Source of the DNA: Spirochaetota bacterium
GTDB taxonomy: Bacteria; Spirochaetota; UBA4802; JAFGJZ01
Direction: 5' to 3'
NCBI GenBank assembly: GCA_029554345.1
Contig: JAKPJF010000182.1
Coordinates: 19,054-83,053 of the forward strand
DNA length: 64,000 nucleotides
In this document: positions 16,096 to 24,301 of the stretch, piece by piece
Layout of the letters: the number at the start of each line of letters is the position of its first letter
Numbering within the stretch: the first letter of the stretch is position 1
Position numbers and translations under genes: made by a program
The notes under the pieces: generated by a model
Databases searched by the model: none
What the model was told of the DNA's origin: nothing
What the model saw: the letters and a program-made list of their open reading frames with translations, nothing else

Positions 16096-16878
16096 ATGAA
16101 AAAAGTTTTTTTTATTGTTGGAGCATTTTTAGTAGCTGGCGGGGTTCTTTCTGCATCTCCGTTCAAAAGTCCAAGCCTGAACGGTTCAACCGGACTTATT
16201 TCTACACCGACTGCAAACACTGGATGGGAAGATTCCCAGTTCGGTTTTGATGTAGGTGCAAGATATCTTGAAGACGACAATGATGATACTTATGTTGGTA
16301 CTGCAACTTTTCAGCTTTTCAGAAAGCTTGAACTCGGTGTTGCATATGACATGCAGGATGAGCGCGGTGATGACACGATTCTAAATGCAAAATTTAATTT
16401 CTACGGTTCTGGAAGTTCTGCTCTTGCTGTTGGCGGGAATTATCAGATGATTGAATTTTTTGATAAAGATGACAGTCATGATTTCTATCAGCTTTATCTT
16501 GCTGCAACTTACGGCGGTCAGTTTTTCGGGATGCCTGCTGAAACTACAATAGTTTTCGGCAAAACTTTTGCCCGTGAAAGTGAATATAAAGCAAGATTCA
16601 AAAAAGCTTTTGATTTTTCAATGGGATTCGATCTTGATCTCCTTCCAAATATTTTCAAAGGTTATGTTCATTTTATAAACGATTTTTCTAATTATTCTTA
16701 CAGTGTTGATCCGATAGGTCCTGATGCTTTCGAAAGAGGATGTTTTAATACTGGAGCTAGAATCTGCGTTTTGAAAGACAGCAGAAGATTTAAGCTTAAT
16801 ATTGATGCACTTCTAGTAGATGTTCTTGATAGAAACAGAACTTTTAGTCTTGGTGCTGCTTTCGGTATGGCATTCTAA
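16096..16878 (+). CDS. YjbH-like outer-membrane beta-barrel protein
   Basis: A 260-residue exported protein. A signal peptide of about 20 residues ends in GVLSAS. The following SLNGSTGLISTPTA resembles the conserved plug segment of YjbH-type exopolysaccharide-associated barrels. The rest is beta-strand-rich with repeated aromatic-glycine patterns and ends in ...FGMAF, a terminal Phe as in outer-membrane barrels. It starts after AAGGAG. It is followed by a strong terminator, so it closes the rarA-pyrE transcript. The exact substrate is unknown. Confidence 0.7.
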   Translation: MKKVFFIVGAFLVAGGVLSASPFKSPSLNGSTGLISTPTANTGWEDSQFGFDVGARYLEDDNDDTYVGTATFQLFRKLELGVAYDMQDERGDDTILNAKFNFYGSGSSALAVGGNYQMIEFFDKDDSHDFYQLYLAATYGGQFFGMPAETTIVFGKTFARESEYKARFKKAFDFSMGFDLDLLPNIFKGYVHFINDFSNYSYSVDPIGPDAFERGCFNTGARICVLKDSRRFKLNIDALLVDVLDRNRTFSLGAAFGMAF

Positions 16879-16930
16879 TTAAATAATACGGCGGTTTTAC
16901 CGCCGTATTATTTAATAATTATTTCTTTTC
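16878..16930 (+). terminator. Strong intrinsic terminator
   Basis: A 17-bp stem (16878-16894 with 16900-16916, core ATACGGCGG/CCGCCGTAT) closes a TTTTA loop and is followed by an AT-rich stretch ending in TTTCTTTT. It separates the rarA-pyrE-barrel unit from yqeY-dnaG-rpoD. Confidence 0.85.
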
Positions 16931-17055
16931 CGCATTTTTATATCCGACTTTGTTTTTTGAAAATCTCATTATTTAACTTGACGATAATATTATTGAAGAT
17001 ATCTTTGACTGTGGATTTTTCTTTCAATTTTTTTGTTTTCCGTTTGGAGTGCTGA

Positions 17056-17502
17056 ATGAGTCTTTTCAAGAAAATTGAGTCCGATCTGCAGGATTCATTA
17101 AAAAGCGGTAACGAATTACGACTTAGTGTTTTACGCATGCTTAAATCCGACATTATGTATGAAAAAAACAAGACAGGGAAAGATCTTCCGGAAGATAAAA
17201 TCTTGGAGACTGTTTCGCGTGCGGCAAAAAGAAGAAAAGAATCTATAACTGAATTCGATAAAGCCGGTAGAACGGATCTTTCAGATAAAGAAAAGAAAGA
17301 ACTTCTCATTATTGAAGAATATCTTCCTAAACAGATGACAGAAACTGAGATTTCTGCTTTCGTAGAAGACTTTATTTCTAAAAATGGAAAACCTCAATCA
17401 AGTGAAACTGGCAGGTTTATCGGAATGATAATGAAAGATTTGAAAGGCCGTGCCGATGGCAGTTTGGTAAAAGAAATAGTTTCAAAGAAAATATCAAATT
17501 AG
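17056..17502 (+). CDS. yqeY: GatB/YqeY-domain protein YqeY
   Basis: A 148-residue YqeY. Visible family patterns are LRLSVLRMLKSDI, AAKRRKESITEFDKAGRTDL, IIEEYLPKQM and IGMIMKDLKGRADG. The domain resembles the tail of GatB and may interact with tRNA, but its role is not settled. GGAG precedes the ATG. It is the first gene of a yqeY-dnaG-rpoD unit, a widely conserved arrangement, with only eight bases to the dnaG start. Confidence 0.92.
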   Translation: MSLFKKIESDLQDSLKSGNELRLSVLRMLKSDIMYEKNKTGKDLPEDKILETVSRAAKRRKESITEFDKAGRTDLSDKEKKELLIIEEYLPKQMTETEISAFVEDFISKNGKPQSSETGRFIGMIMKDLKGRADGSLVKEIVSKKISN

Positions 17503-17510
17503 GATTTGAT

Positions 17511-19283
17511 GTGGGAATTCCCAACGGCTTAATTGATCAAATAAGGCTTCGTGCTAGAATCGAAGATATAGTAGCTAGATATGTTCCAACCCTGAAAAAA
17601 AAGGGTAATAATTTCACAGGATTGTGTCCTTTTCATAAAGAGAAGACACCGTCTTTTATTGTTTCGCCGGATAAGCAGATATTTCATTGCTTTGGCTGTC
17701 ATGCAGGTGGAAATGTTTTTACTTTTGTATCAAAGGTAGAGAATCTATCCTTTCCTGAATCAGTCAAAATGATCGGGAAACTCGTTGGTATTGATGTATC
17801 TGAGGGAGAAAATACTTCCGATGATGAGTATTATCGCATAAATGATTTTGCGATGAGACTTTATAATAAATTTCTTTATGACGATGCAGGACTAAGTGCA
17901 CTGAATTATTTGACTGAAAGAGGTGTAAGCGAAGAAAGCATTAAAAATTTTCGTTTGGGCTATGCTCCTGATAGATGGGATTTTTTAAAATCGGCCTTAT
18001 TTAAAAAGAAAGCCGATCTAGATAAGGCTTCTGAAATTTCTGTATTAGTAAAGAAAACAAGAGATGATGGAAGCATTCATTATTTTGATTTTTTTAGAAA
18101 TCGTGTAATTTTTCCTATAACTGACCGTTATGGGAAAGTTTCCGCTTTCGGCGGCAGAGTAATTGGTGAAGGTGATCCGAAGTATTTAAATTCACCTGAA
18201 ACAGTAATTTACCGAAAAAGAGAAATGCTTTACGGTTATGAGCAGGCAAAAAATGAGATTAGCAGTTTAAAGCGTGCTATAATTGTTGAAGGTTATCTAG
18301 ACGTGATAGGATGCCATCAAGTGGGCATAAAGAATGTTGTTGCCCCTTTGGGAACGGCACTAACCGAAGAACAGGTTAGATTTCTCTCTAAGAGTGCAGA
18401 GGAAATTGTTTTGCTTTTTGACGCGGATTCCGCAGGATTTAATGCATCTTTACGTTCGATAGGTGTTGCCAAAGATGTCAATGTTAGAGTAAAAGTTGCA
18501 TTATTGTCCGAGGGTGATCCTTTTGATTTTGCTGTAAAAAAAGGAATGAGGGAATTGCTTCTTCTAATTGATTCTGCTTTGGATAAAGATGACTTCAGCA
18601 TTGCTTATGCTGTAAAGGATATAAAAACCAAAGGTGTTAAGCATTCTGTTTCCAGTATCTTTGAAATAGCTAAAAACATAAGTTATGATACGGAAAGAGA
18701 AAGTTTTTTTAAAAAAGCAGCTCCATTTTTGGGTACAGATTATATTTCTTTGATAAGAGATTTTTCAAAAACAAACACTGTATCACGGCCTAAAGCAGTT
18801 GCTGTTGAAAAAGAGGAAATTGCTTATATCGACAGGTGTTATAAAGACCTGGATGAACTATTGGTAAATTGTCCGGCTTTGATTGCAAAAGCAGCTTTTG
18901 ACTTTTCGGAAAACAAACCGGATTCAGTGTATGGAAGTATTTTTGAAAAGCTTGTTCATATTTTTTCAGAAAATGAAGGTATAGAACCGGCTGATTTTTT
19001 TAATTATTTCGAAGGTGAAGAATTAAATTATATTTCTAAATTTATATCTAAAAAAATTGTTAATGAAGACTATGATAGAAGTTATAATGAGATATATTTG
19101 TCCATGAGGACATTTATTATAAGAAAAAAAATTGATTATTATATCAGACTTCTCGCGAAAGATCCGTCTGAAGAGGCTAGACTTGAACTTGAATCGTGGA
19201 AGAGGGAAGAAAGAAAACTTGACGATTATCTCGAAAAAATAAGGGGAACTCAGCCCAAGAGTGAAGTACTCGGGGCTTTTTGA
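17511..19283 (+). CDS. dnaG: DNA primase DnaG
   Basis: A 590-residue primase that makes RNA primers for replication. The N-terminal CHC2 zinc finger uses Cys39, His42, Cys60 and Cys63. The catalytic core and TOPRIM domain follow, with AIIVEGYLDVIG (catalytic Glu) and VLLFDADSAG (metal-binding Asp-x-Asp). The C-terminal part, about 440-590, is the helicase-binding region and is poorly conserved as usual. The start is GTG 17511 with AGGA ten bases upstream. An overlapping ATG at 17509 is in the wrong frame. rpoD follows 24 bases later. Confidence 0.95.
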   Translation: MGIPNGLIDQIRLRARIEDIVARYVPTLKKKGNNFTGLCPFHKEKTPSFIVSPDKQIFHCFGCHAGGNVFTFVSKVENLSFPESVKMIGKLVGIDVSEGENTSDDEYYRINDFAMRLYNKFLYDDAGLSALNYLTERGVSEESIKNFRLGYAPDRWDFLKSALFKKKADLDKASEISVLVKKTRDDGSIHYFDFFRNRVIFPITDRYGKVSAFGGRVIGEGDPKYLNSPETVIYRKREMLYGYEQAKNEISSLKRAIIVEGYLDVIGCHQVGIKNVVAPLGTALTEEQVRFLSKSAEEIVLLFDADSAGFNASLRSIGVAKDVNVRVKVALLSEGDPFDFAVKKGMRELLLLIDSALDKDDFSIAYAVKDIKTKGVKHSVSSIFEIAKNISYDTERESFFKKAAPFLGTDYISLIRDFSKTNTVSRPKAVAVEKEEIAYIDRCYKDLDELLVNCPALIAKAAFDFSENKPDSVYGSIFEKLVHIFSENEGIEPADFFNYFEGEELNYISKFISKKIVNEDYDRSYNEIYLSMRTFIIRKKIDYYIRLLAKDPSEEARLELESWKREERKLDDYLEKIRGTQPKSEVLGAF

Positions 19284-19307
19284 TATAAAGAAAGTGAGGT
19301 TTATTAT

Positions 19308-21125
19308 ATGAGTAAAGCGGAAATTTCGCTTGAGTCGATTCCGGAAATTCAAAAGCTTATTACAATAGGCAAGATAAACGGAGAAATTACTTATGACGAA
19401 ATAAATGAAATTCTTCCGGATAAGCTTCTTAATTCCGATAAGATTGACGATATTTTTATTCTCATAAATCAGCTTGGAATCGAAGTAGTTGAAGAATCAA
19501 CGCGAAAAGGAAGCATGCTTGCAGGCATGAGAACACCTTTCGGCGAAGATCAGTTTTATACCGATGACACGATACCCCAGGCACCTCCGACAAAAAAAGG
19601 TGCAAAATCACCCAAGAAAAAAGATGATAGCGGCGGAATTGATGATCCAATCAGATTGTACCTTCGCGATATAGGAAAAGTTTCACTTCTTTCCGGTGAA
19701 CAGGAAGTTGATCTTGCAAAAAAGATAGAAGACGGCGAACTTATGGTTGAAAATGCCGTACTTGGCTCTTCTCTCCTTTTGAATGATCTGCTTCGTAATC
19801 ATGACAAGGTTAAAAAAGGTAAGATTAAACTTACTGATGTTCTTAGAACAAATGCCCTTTATTATTTTTCTTCAGTTGATATGAAGGACATGGAAAAGCG
19901 TTATGATAAATATATGAAACTTATTCAGGAAGAAGATAAAAAATTTCTTCAGCTTCAGACAAAATTGAAAAAACTGGAAGAAGATTCCCCTAAATATGCA
20001 GAGATGAAAGCACAAATCGACGCAGTTTGCGAAAATATTAAAAAACATATTACTGATATGGGAATCAATCAGCTTGAAATAATTAAGCTGTCTCAGAAAA
20101 TACAGTCTATGGTTTCAAGAATTAAAGAAACGAATGTGTTTTTTAAGGATATCGAAAAGAGATTTAAGAAAGATCTTAAAGATATAAAACATTATGCCAG
20201 AAAAGCCGAAAAAGATGAAGATGTAGATTTGATTGTAAAAGAACTAAAACTTAAAAATAAGACTATTCTTCTTGAGCTGGTAAAGGATATAAGAAACAAC
20301 GAAAGAAAAATCAGGCGTATTGAACAGGAAGCAGGAGCTTCAGCCGAGGATATTCTTTCATGCGGAAGTCAGATTTCTCAAGGTCAGAGAAAAATCAGCA
20401 TCGCTAAAAAACAGCTTGTTAATGCAAATCTAAGACTTGTAGTTTCAATTGCGAAAAAATATGCAAACCGCGGAATGCATTTTTTTGATCTTATTCAGGA
20501 AGGAAATATCGGACTGATTAAGGCTGTAGATAAGTTCGAATACCGTAAAGGATATAAATTTTCAACATATGCAACATGGTGGATACGTCAGGCAATAACA
20601 AGAGCAATATCCGATCAGGCCAGAACAATCAGGGTTCCCGTTCATATGATTGAACAGATAAACAAAGTAACGAGAGAGACAAGACTCTTCCAGCAGGAAT
20701 TCGGACGTGAACCTTCACCTGAAGAATTGGCAGAGAGACTCGGATGGCCTGTTGCCAGGGTAAAAGGGGTTAAAAATGTTGCCCGCGAACCGATATCTTT
20801 GGAAACTCCTGTCGGAGAAGAAGAAGATTCATTGCTCGGAGATTTTATCGAAGATAAAGATGTTGATTCTCCGGCTGTGGCAGCTGCTGATAGAATGCTT
20901 GCAGAACAGATAAGCGGAGTATTGAGCACGCTTCCTCAGCGTGAACAGAGAGTCATTCGTATGCGTTTCGGTCTTGATGACGGATATGCGCATACTCTCG
21001 AAGAAGTCGGTTATGTTTTTCATGTAACAAGAGAGCGTATACGTCAGATTGAAGCAAAAGCTTTAAGGCGTCTGCGCCATCCGTCTAGAGCACGTAAACT
21101 AAAAGATTATTTGGAATATTCTTGA
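19308..21125 (+). CDS. rpoD: RNA polymerase primary sigma factor RpoD
   Basis: A 605-residue group 1 sigma factor. It has region 1.1 at the N-terminus, region 1.2 ([18 protein letters not shown]), a long non-conserved charged insert (about 150-350), region 2 with [17 protein letters not shown] and [15 protein letters not shown], region 3, and region 4 with the helix-turn-helix [26 protein letters not shown]. It directs housekeeping transcription. It is the last gene of the yqeY-dnaG-rpoD unit and is followed by a strong terminator. The many TTGACa/TATAaT-like promoters in this window match its expected specificity. Confidence 0.97.
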   Translation: MSKAEISLESIPEIQKLITIGKINGEITYDEINEILPDKLLNSDKIDDIFILINQLGIEVVEESTRKGSMLAGMRTPFGEDQFYTDDTIPQAPPTKKGAKSPKKKDDSGGIDDPIRLYLRDIGKVSLLSGEQEVDLAKKIEDGELMVENAVLGSSLLLNDLLRNHDKVKKGKIKLTDVLRTNALYYFSSVDMKDMEKRYDKYMKLIQEEDKKFLQLQTKLKKLEEDSPKYAEMKAQIDAVCENIKKHITDMGINQLEIIKLSQKIQSMVSRIKETNVFFKDIEKRFKKDLKDIKHYARKAEKDEDVDLIVKELKLKNKTILLELVKDIRNNERKIRRIEQEAGASAEDILSCGSQISQGQRKISIAKKQLVNANLRLVVSIAKKYANRGMHFFDLIQEGNIGLIKAVDKFEYRKGYKFSTYATWWIRQAITRAISDQARTIRVPVHMIEQINKVTRETRLFQQEFGREPSPEELAERLGWPVARVKGVKNVAREPISLETPVGEEEDSLLGDFIEDKDVDSPAVAAADRMLAEQISGVLSTLPQREQRVIRMRFGLDDGYAHTLEEVGYVFHVTRERIRQIEAKALRRLRHPSRARKLKDYLEYS

Positions 21126-21130
21126 TCTTC

Positions 21131-21169
21131 AAATAAAAAAACCGTCTTTAAAAGACGGTTTTTTTATTT
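21131..21169 (+). terminator. Intrinsic terminator after rpoD
   Basis: A 16-bp perfect stem with core ACCGTC/GACGGT, flanked by A-run and T-run arms (21131-21146 with 21154-21169) around a seven-base loop. The T-run makes it a textbook rho-independent terminator. Confidence 0.93.
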
Positions 21170-21211
21170 GATTACTGATTAGAACTATGATATAAAAATG
21201 TTGGAGTTGTT

Positions 21212-22069
21212 ATGAAACCTAATATTTTACGTTCACAGGGAATGATCGGTTTATTTCTTTTCTTATTTTTTATAAATTCCTCGATACTTTTTATATCATA
21301 TAGAAGCAGTGAAAAAAAAATTCTCCAGGCAACGCGTGAGAGACTTGAAAGCGTTGCTGAAATGTCGGCAAAACTTCTGGATATAAAAGCATACTCCGCC
21401 ATAAATGACAAAATCTCAGCTCTTGGCTATTATGATCAAATTGATTCAAAATCCGAACTTCTTTTCGAAGAGAATGAAGTTGATTTGATTGAAAATTCAG
21501 ATGAATTTAAGAAAATTTCAGATCAACTTAATATAATACGCGAGGCTGAGAAAGATATTATTCTGTATGCATATATGATTATTCCAACTTCAGATATAAA
21601 TAAAGCAAGATTCACGGTAGATGCAGATTTATTGGAAGATAAGAAATCCGGTGCAGATGAAATGGTATCAAGATTTTCATTAATATATAATATTTCCGAT
21701 TTAGATATAATAAAAAAAGCTTTTAAAGAAAAGAAAACAGTTTCCGATTCAACGTTTAAATATGATAAAGATTATGATATTTGGGCGCTCATGTGCTTTT
21801 CGCCTGTTTATAATGAGCAGGGAAGATTTTGCGGTCTATTGGGACTTGATATATCTGATTTGAAATACAGTGAAAGTATATCTGATTTAAAGAAAACGTA
21901 CTATATAAGTTCAATAATAGTTCTGATTATATCAATACTCGGTTCTATTTCTGTAATTTCTTTTACGAGAGCTCTTTATTCTCAAAACTTGAAACTCAAA
22001 GAAAGTTTGGAGAAAAAAACAAGAGAATTAAACGATGCAAATGCGGATTTAATGGATTCCCATGACTAA
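21212..22069 (+). CDS. Cache-like membrane sensor without output domain
   Basis: A 285-residue protein. A transmembrane helix (about 10-30) is followed by an extracytoplasmic region of about 200 residues and a second helix (about 232-254). The loop has a Cache-like end: WALMCFSPVYNEQGRFCGLLGLDIS. After the second helix only a short coiled coil (LKLKESLEKKTRELNDANADL) remains. No HAMP, kinase, GGDEF or methyl-accepting domain follows before the stop. The next gene, murB, is in another frame, so there is no sign of a recent frameshift into an output domain. It may signal through a partner or be a decayed sensor. Confidence 0.6.
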   Translation: MKPNILRSQGMIGLFLFLFFINSSILFISYRSSEKKILQATRERLESVAEMSAKLLDIKAYSAINDKISALGYYDQIDSKSELLFEENEVDLIENSDEFKKISDQLNIIREAEKDIILYAYMIIPTSDINKARFTVDADLLEDKKSGADEMVSRFSLIYNISDLDIIKKAFKEKKTVSDSTFKYDKDYDIWALMCFSPVYNEQGRFCGLLGLDISDLKYSESISDLKKTYYISSIIVLIISILGSISVISFTRALYSQNLKLKESLEKKTRELNDANADLMDSHD

Positions 22070-22087
22070 ATTCTTTCAAATAATCAT

Positions 22088-22116
22088 TTGACAGCATAAC
22101 CCCATAATAATTATCA
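22088..22116 (+). promoter_or_regulatory. Possible promoter for murB
   Basis: TTGACA at 22088-22093 and TTATCA at 22111-22116 with a 17-base spacer. The minus-35 is perfect but the minus-10 is poor. Confidence 0.3.
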
Positions 22117-22163
22117 ATTATATTGCAGTCTAATAAGACTTAATTAATCTGATCGGATATTAT

Positions 22164-23069
22164 ATGGAAGCTGTTTGCAAAGATTTATCTAAAATTGGGA
22201 AAATTTACCCAAATGCCTTATTGTCTGATTATACGACTTTTAAGTCGGGCGGACCTGCTGATGTACTTTTTGCCCCCTATGATTATGAGAAAGCTGCTGA
22301 AACAGTAAAATATTGTCATAAAGAGGGTATACCTTTAACTGTGATAGGTGCAGGATCCAATCTTGTTGTCGGAGACAGGGGGATTCGCGGCATTGTTATG
22401 CGGATAAGTTCGGATGTTATGCCGGAGCCTATAATCGAAAAACGTAATGGAATGATTTTTTCCGAAGCTGCTGTAATGAAAGATGATTTTATAAAATTTG
22501 CTGTGGCAAATTCTTTTTCAGGCATTGAATTTATGGCCGGAATTCCGGGATCAGTCGGAGGCGGCATAGTGATGAATGCAGGAACATTTATGGGTACTTT
22601 TATTGACTGGTTGAAGGAAATTACTTATATTGATAAAAAAGGCGCATTTCATACTGTTAAATCAGAGTCTTTGATGGCTCATTACAGAGGAATAAATATT
22701 GAGAGTTGCGCTGTTGTAGTTTCAGGGTCTTTTGAATTTCCTGAAGGCGATCCTTCTATGACTCAGAAAAAAATAGATGATATTATATCTGACAGAAAGA
22801 TGAAACATCCATGGACATTTCCGAGCGCGGGATCAGTTTTTAAAAATCCGGAAGGAAGTTTTGCTTGGAAACTTGTCAATGACTCGGGTTTAAAAGGCTA
22901 TAAAATAGGCGGGGCACAGGTTTCTGAGCTTCATACAAATTTTATAGTAAATTCCGGAAAGGCAACTTCTTCGGATATAAGAAGTTTGGTATCACATGTT
23001 CAAAAAACTGTTTTTGGAAAATTCGGAATCGAACTGCATACTGAAATCAAAATGATTGGTGAGTTTTAA
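22164..23069 (+). CDS. murB: UDP-N-acetylenolpyruvoylglucosamine reductase MurB
   Basis: A 301-residue FAD enzyme that makes UDP-N-acetylmuramate in peptidoglycan synthesis. It has TTFKSGGPADV, the FAD-binding segment VIGAGSNLVVGDRGIRG, GIPGSVGGGIVMNAGTF, the catalytic serine in SAGSVFKNPEG and the acidic end LHTEIKMIGEF. Length and motifs match the shorter type II MurB. Its stop overlaps the start of the exonuclease gene by one base (TAATG). Confidence 0.96.
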   Translation: MEAVCKDLSKIGKIYPNALLSDYTTFKSGGPADVLFAPYDYEKAAETVKYCHKEGIPLTVIGAGSNLVVGDRGIRGIVMRISSDVMPEPIIEKRNGMIFSEAAVMKDDFIKFAVANSFSGIEFMAGIPGSVGGGIVMNAGTFMGTFIDWLKEITYIDKKGAFHTVKSESLMAHYRGINIESCAVVVSGSFEFPEGDPSMTQKKIDDIISDRKMKHPWTFPSAGSVFKNPEGSFAWKLVNDSGLKGYKIGGAQVSELHTNFIVNSGKATSSDIRSLVSHVQKTVFGKFGIELHTEIKMIGEF

Positions 23070-23896
23070 TGGAGGAATTGCATTATCTTGATGCAAAATT
23101 GAAAGATTCTGTTTTCTGCGCAATTGATCTTGAAACGACAGGGATTAATCCTTTTACTGAGAAGATAATCGAAATCGGTGCAGTGAAATTCAATCTTGAT
23201 GGTCAAATAGATTCTTTTGAAAGAATGATTGATCCTTGCATGCCGATACCTCAAGAAAGCATCAGGATTCACGGTATTTCTGATGAAATGGTTTCCGGAT
23301 GTGATAAGATTTCTGATATTATTCAGGATTTTAATACTTTTTTATCCGATTCAATTCTTGTTATTCAAAACCCGGCTTTTGATCTTTCTTTTCTTGAAAT
23401 GGAATACAGAAGATGCGGAAAACGTTTCCGTTTTATTAGTGCATATGATACCGTAAGTCTTTCGCGCAGAGCTTTTCCAGGACTTGAGAATTATAAACTT
23501 GATACAGTTTGTACTCATCTTGGGATTGAATTAAAGCATCATCGTGCATTTTCGGATGCCAGTGCATGTATGAATGTTTTTCTTCGTGCTATTCAAAAAG
23601 ATAAAAGTCACAGCAAATGGTATATTGATGATCTGGAATATTATGCAGGACCCTCATTTCGTGATGCTCTTATAAAAGAATTACGTTCAAAAAAATGCAG
23701 GGGATCTACTATAATACCGGGACGAGAATTTATGATTGATTATATCGACAGTACCGGTAATGAAACGAGGAGAAAGATTTCTGCTAAGGGTATTTTTCAA
23801 AGAGGAAAGCAGACTATTATACATGCATATTGTCATCTGCGTCATGAAGAAAGATTTTTTATTTCATCAAGAATAAAAATGTCATATTCACTTTAA
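23069..23896 (+). CDS. DnaQ-like 3'-5' exonuclease with WYL-like C-terminus
   Basis: A 275-residue protein. The N-terminal DEDDh exonuclease domain (about 14-172) has CAIDLETTG (Exo I), QNPAFDLSFLEME (Exo II) and HRAFSDASAC (Exo III, with the catalytic His). It resembles the epsilon subunit of DNA polymerase III. The last 70 residues contain FMIDYIDSTGNETRRKI and AYCHLRHEERFFISSRI. That is the strand pattern of a WYL-type ligand-binding domain or its C-terminal strand. The domain call is by eye and less certain than the exonuclease. The gene overlaps murB by one base and a convergent STAS gene by four. Confidence 0.8.
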   Translation: MEELHYLDAKLKDSVFCAIDLETTGINPFTEKIIEIGAVKFNLDGQIDSFERMIDPCMPIPQESIRIHGISDEMVSGCDKISDIIQDFNTFLSDSILVIQNPAFDLSFLEMEYRRCGKRFRFISAYDTVSLSRRAFPGLENYKLDTVCTHLGIELKHHRAFSDASACMNVFLRAIQKDKSHSKWYIDDLEYYAGPSFRDALIKELRSKKCRGSTIIPGREFMIDYIDSTGNETRRKISAKGIFQRGKQTIIHAYCHLRHEERFFISSRIKMSYSL

Positions 23897-24168
23897 TCTT
23901 TAAAATAATCACCAATATTTAATAGTGAAAACAATTTGTTCATTTCATCTGAAAGTTCAAGTTTAAGTTCACCGCCTTTTCTTTCGGCTTCATTTTTCGC
24001 AATGATCAGAAAACCTACAAATGACGAATGAATAGTATGAGTATTGCTGAGATCAAAAAAGATATTATTGTCAAAACGAACCCTGCTTAACTGTTCAGAA
24101 TAATGATGTATGTCATTTATTTCAATTTTTTCAGGAAAAATCCAGCTTCCGTTCTGGCTTAGTGTCAT
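23893..24168 (-). CDS. Orphan STAS-domain protein
   Basis: A 91-residue single STAS domain. The loop FFDLSNTHTIHSSFVGFLII keeps two serines at the usual phosphorylation site but lacks the preceding Asp. A long G-rich site (GGGGGG) lies upstream of the start. It probably takes part in protein partner switching. No kinase or phosphatase is adjacent. It is convergent with the exonuclease gene, overlapping it by four bases, and divergent from the decarboxylase gene. Confidence 0.75.
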   Translation of the reverse strand: MTLSQNGSWIFPEKIEINDIHHYSEQLSRVRFDNNIFFDLSNTHTIHSSFVGFLIIAKNEAERKGGELKLELSDEMNKLFSLLNIGDYFKD

Positions 24169-24301
24169 GTTATCCCCCCGTAACGTTAGTATCGGAATTA
24201 TTTGTTAAAAAGTTGAAATAATTTTATGAAAAAAAACATTAATATAAAAAATGATTTTTATTTTTAAGCATTATTAGATAATGGTATTATTGGAATTAAT
24301 A

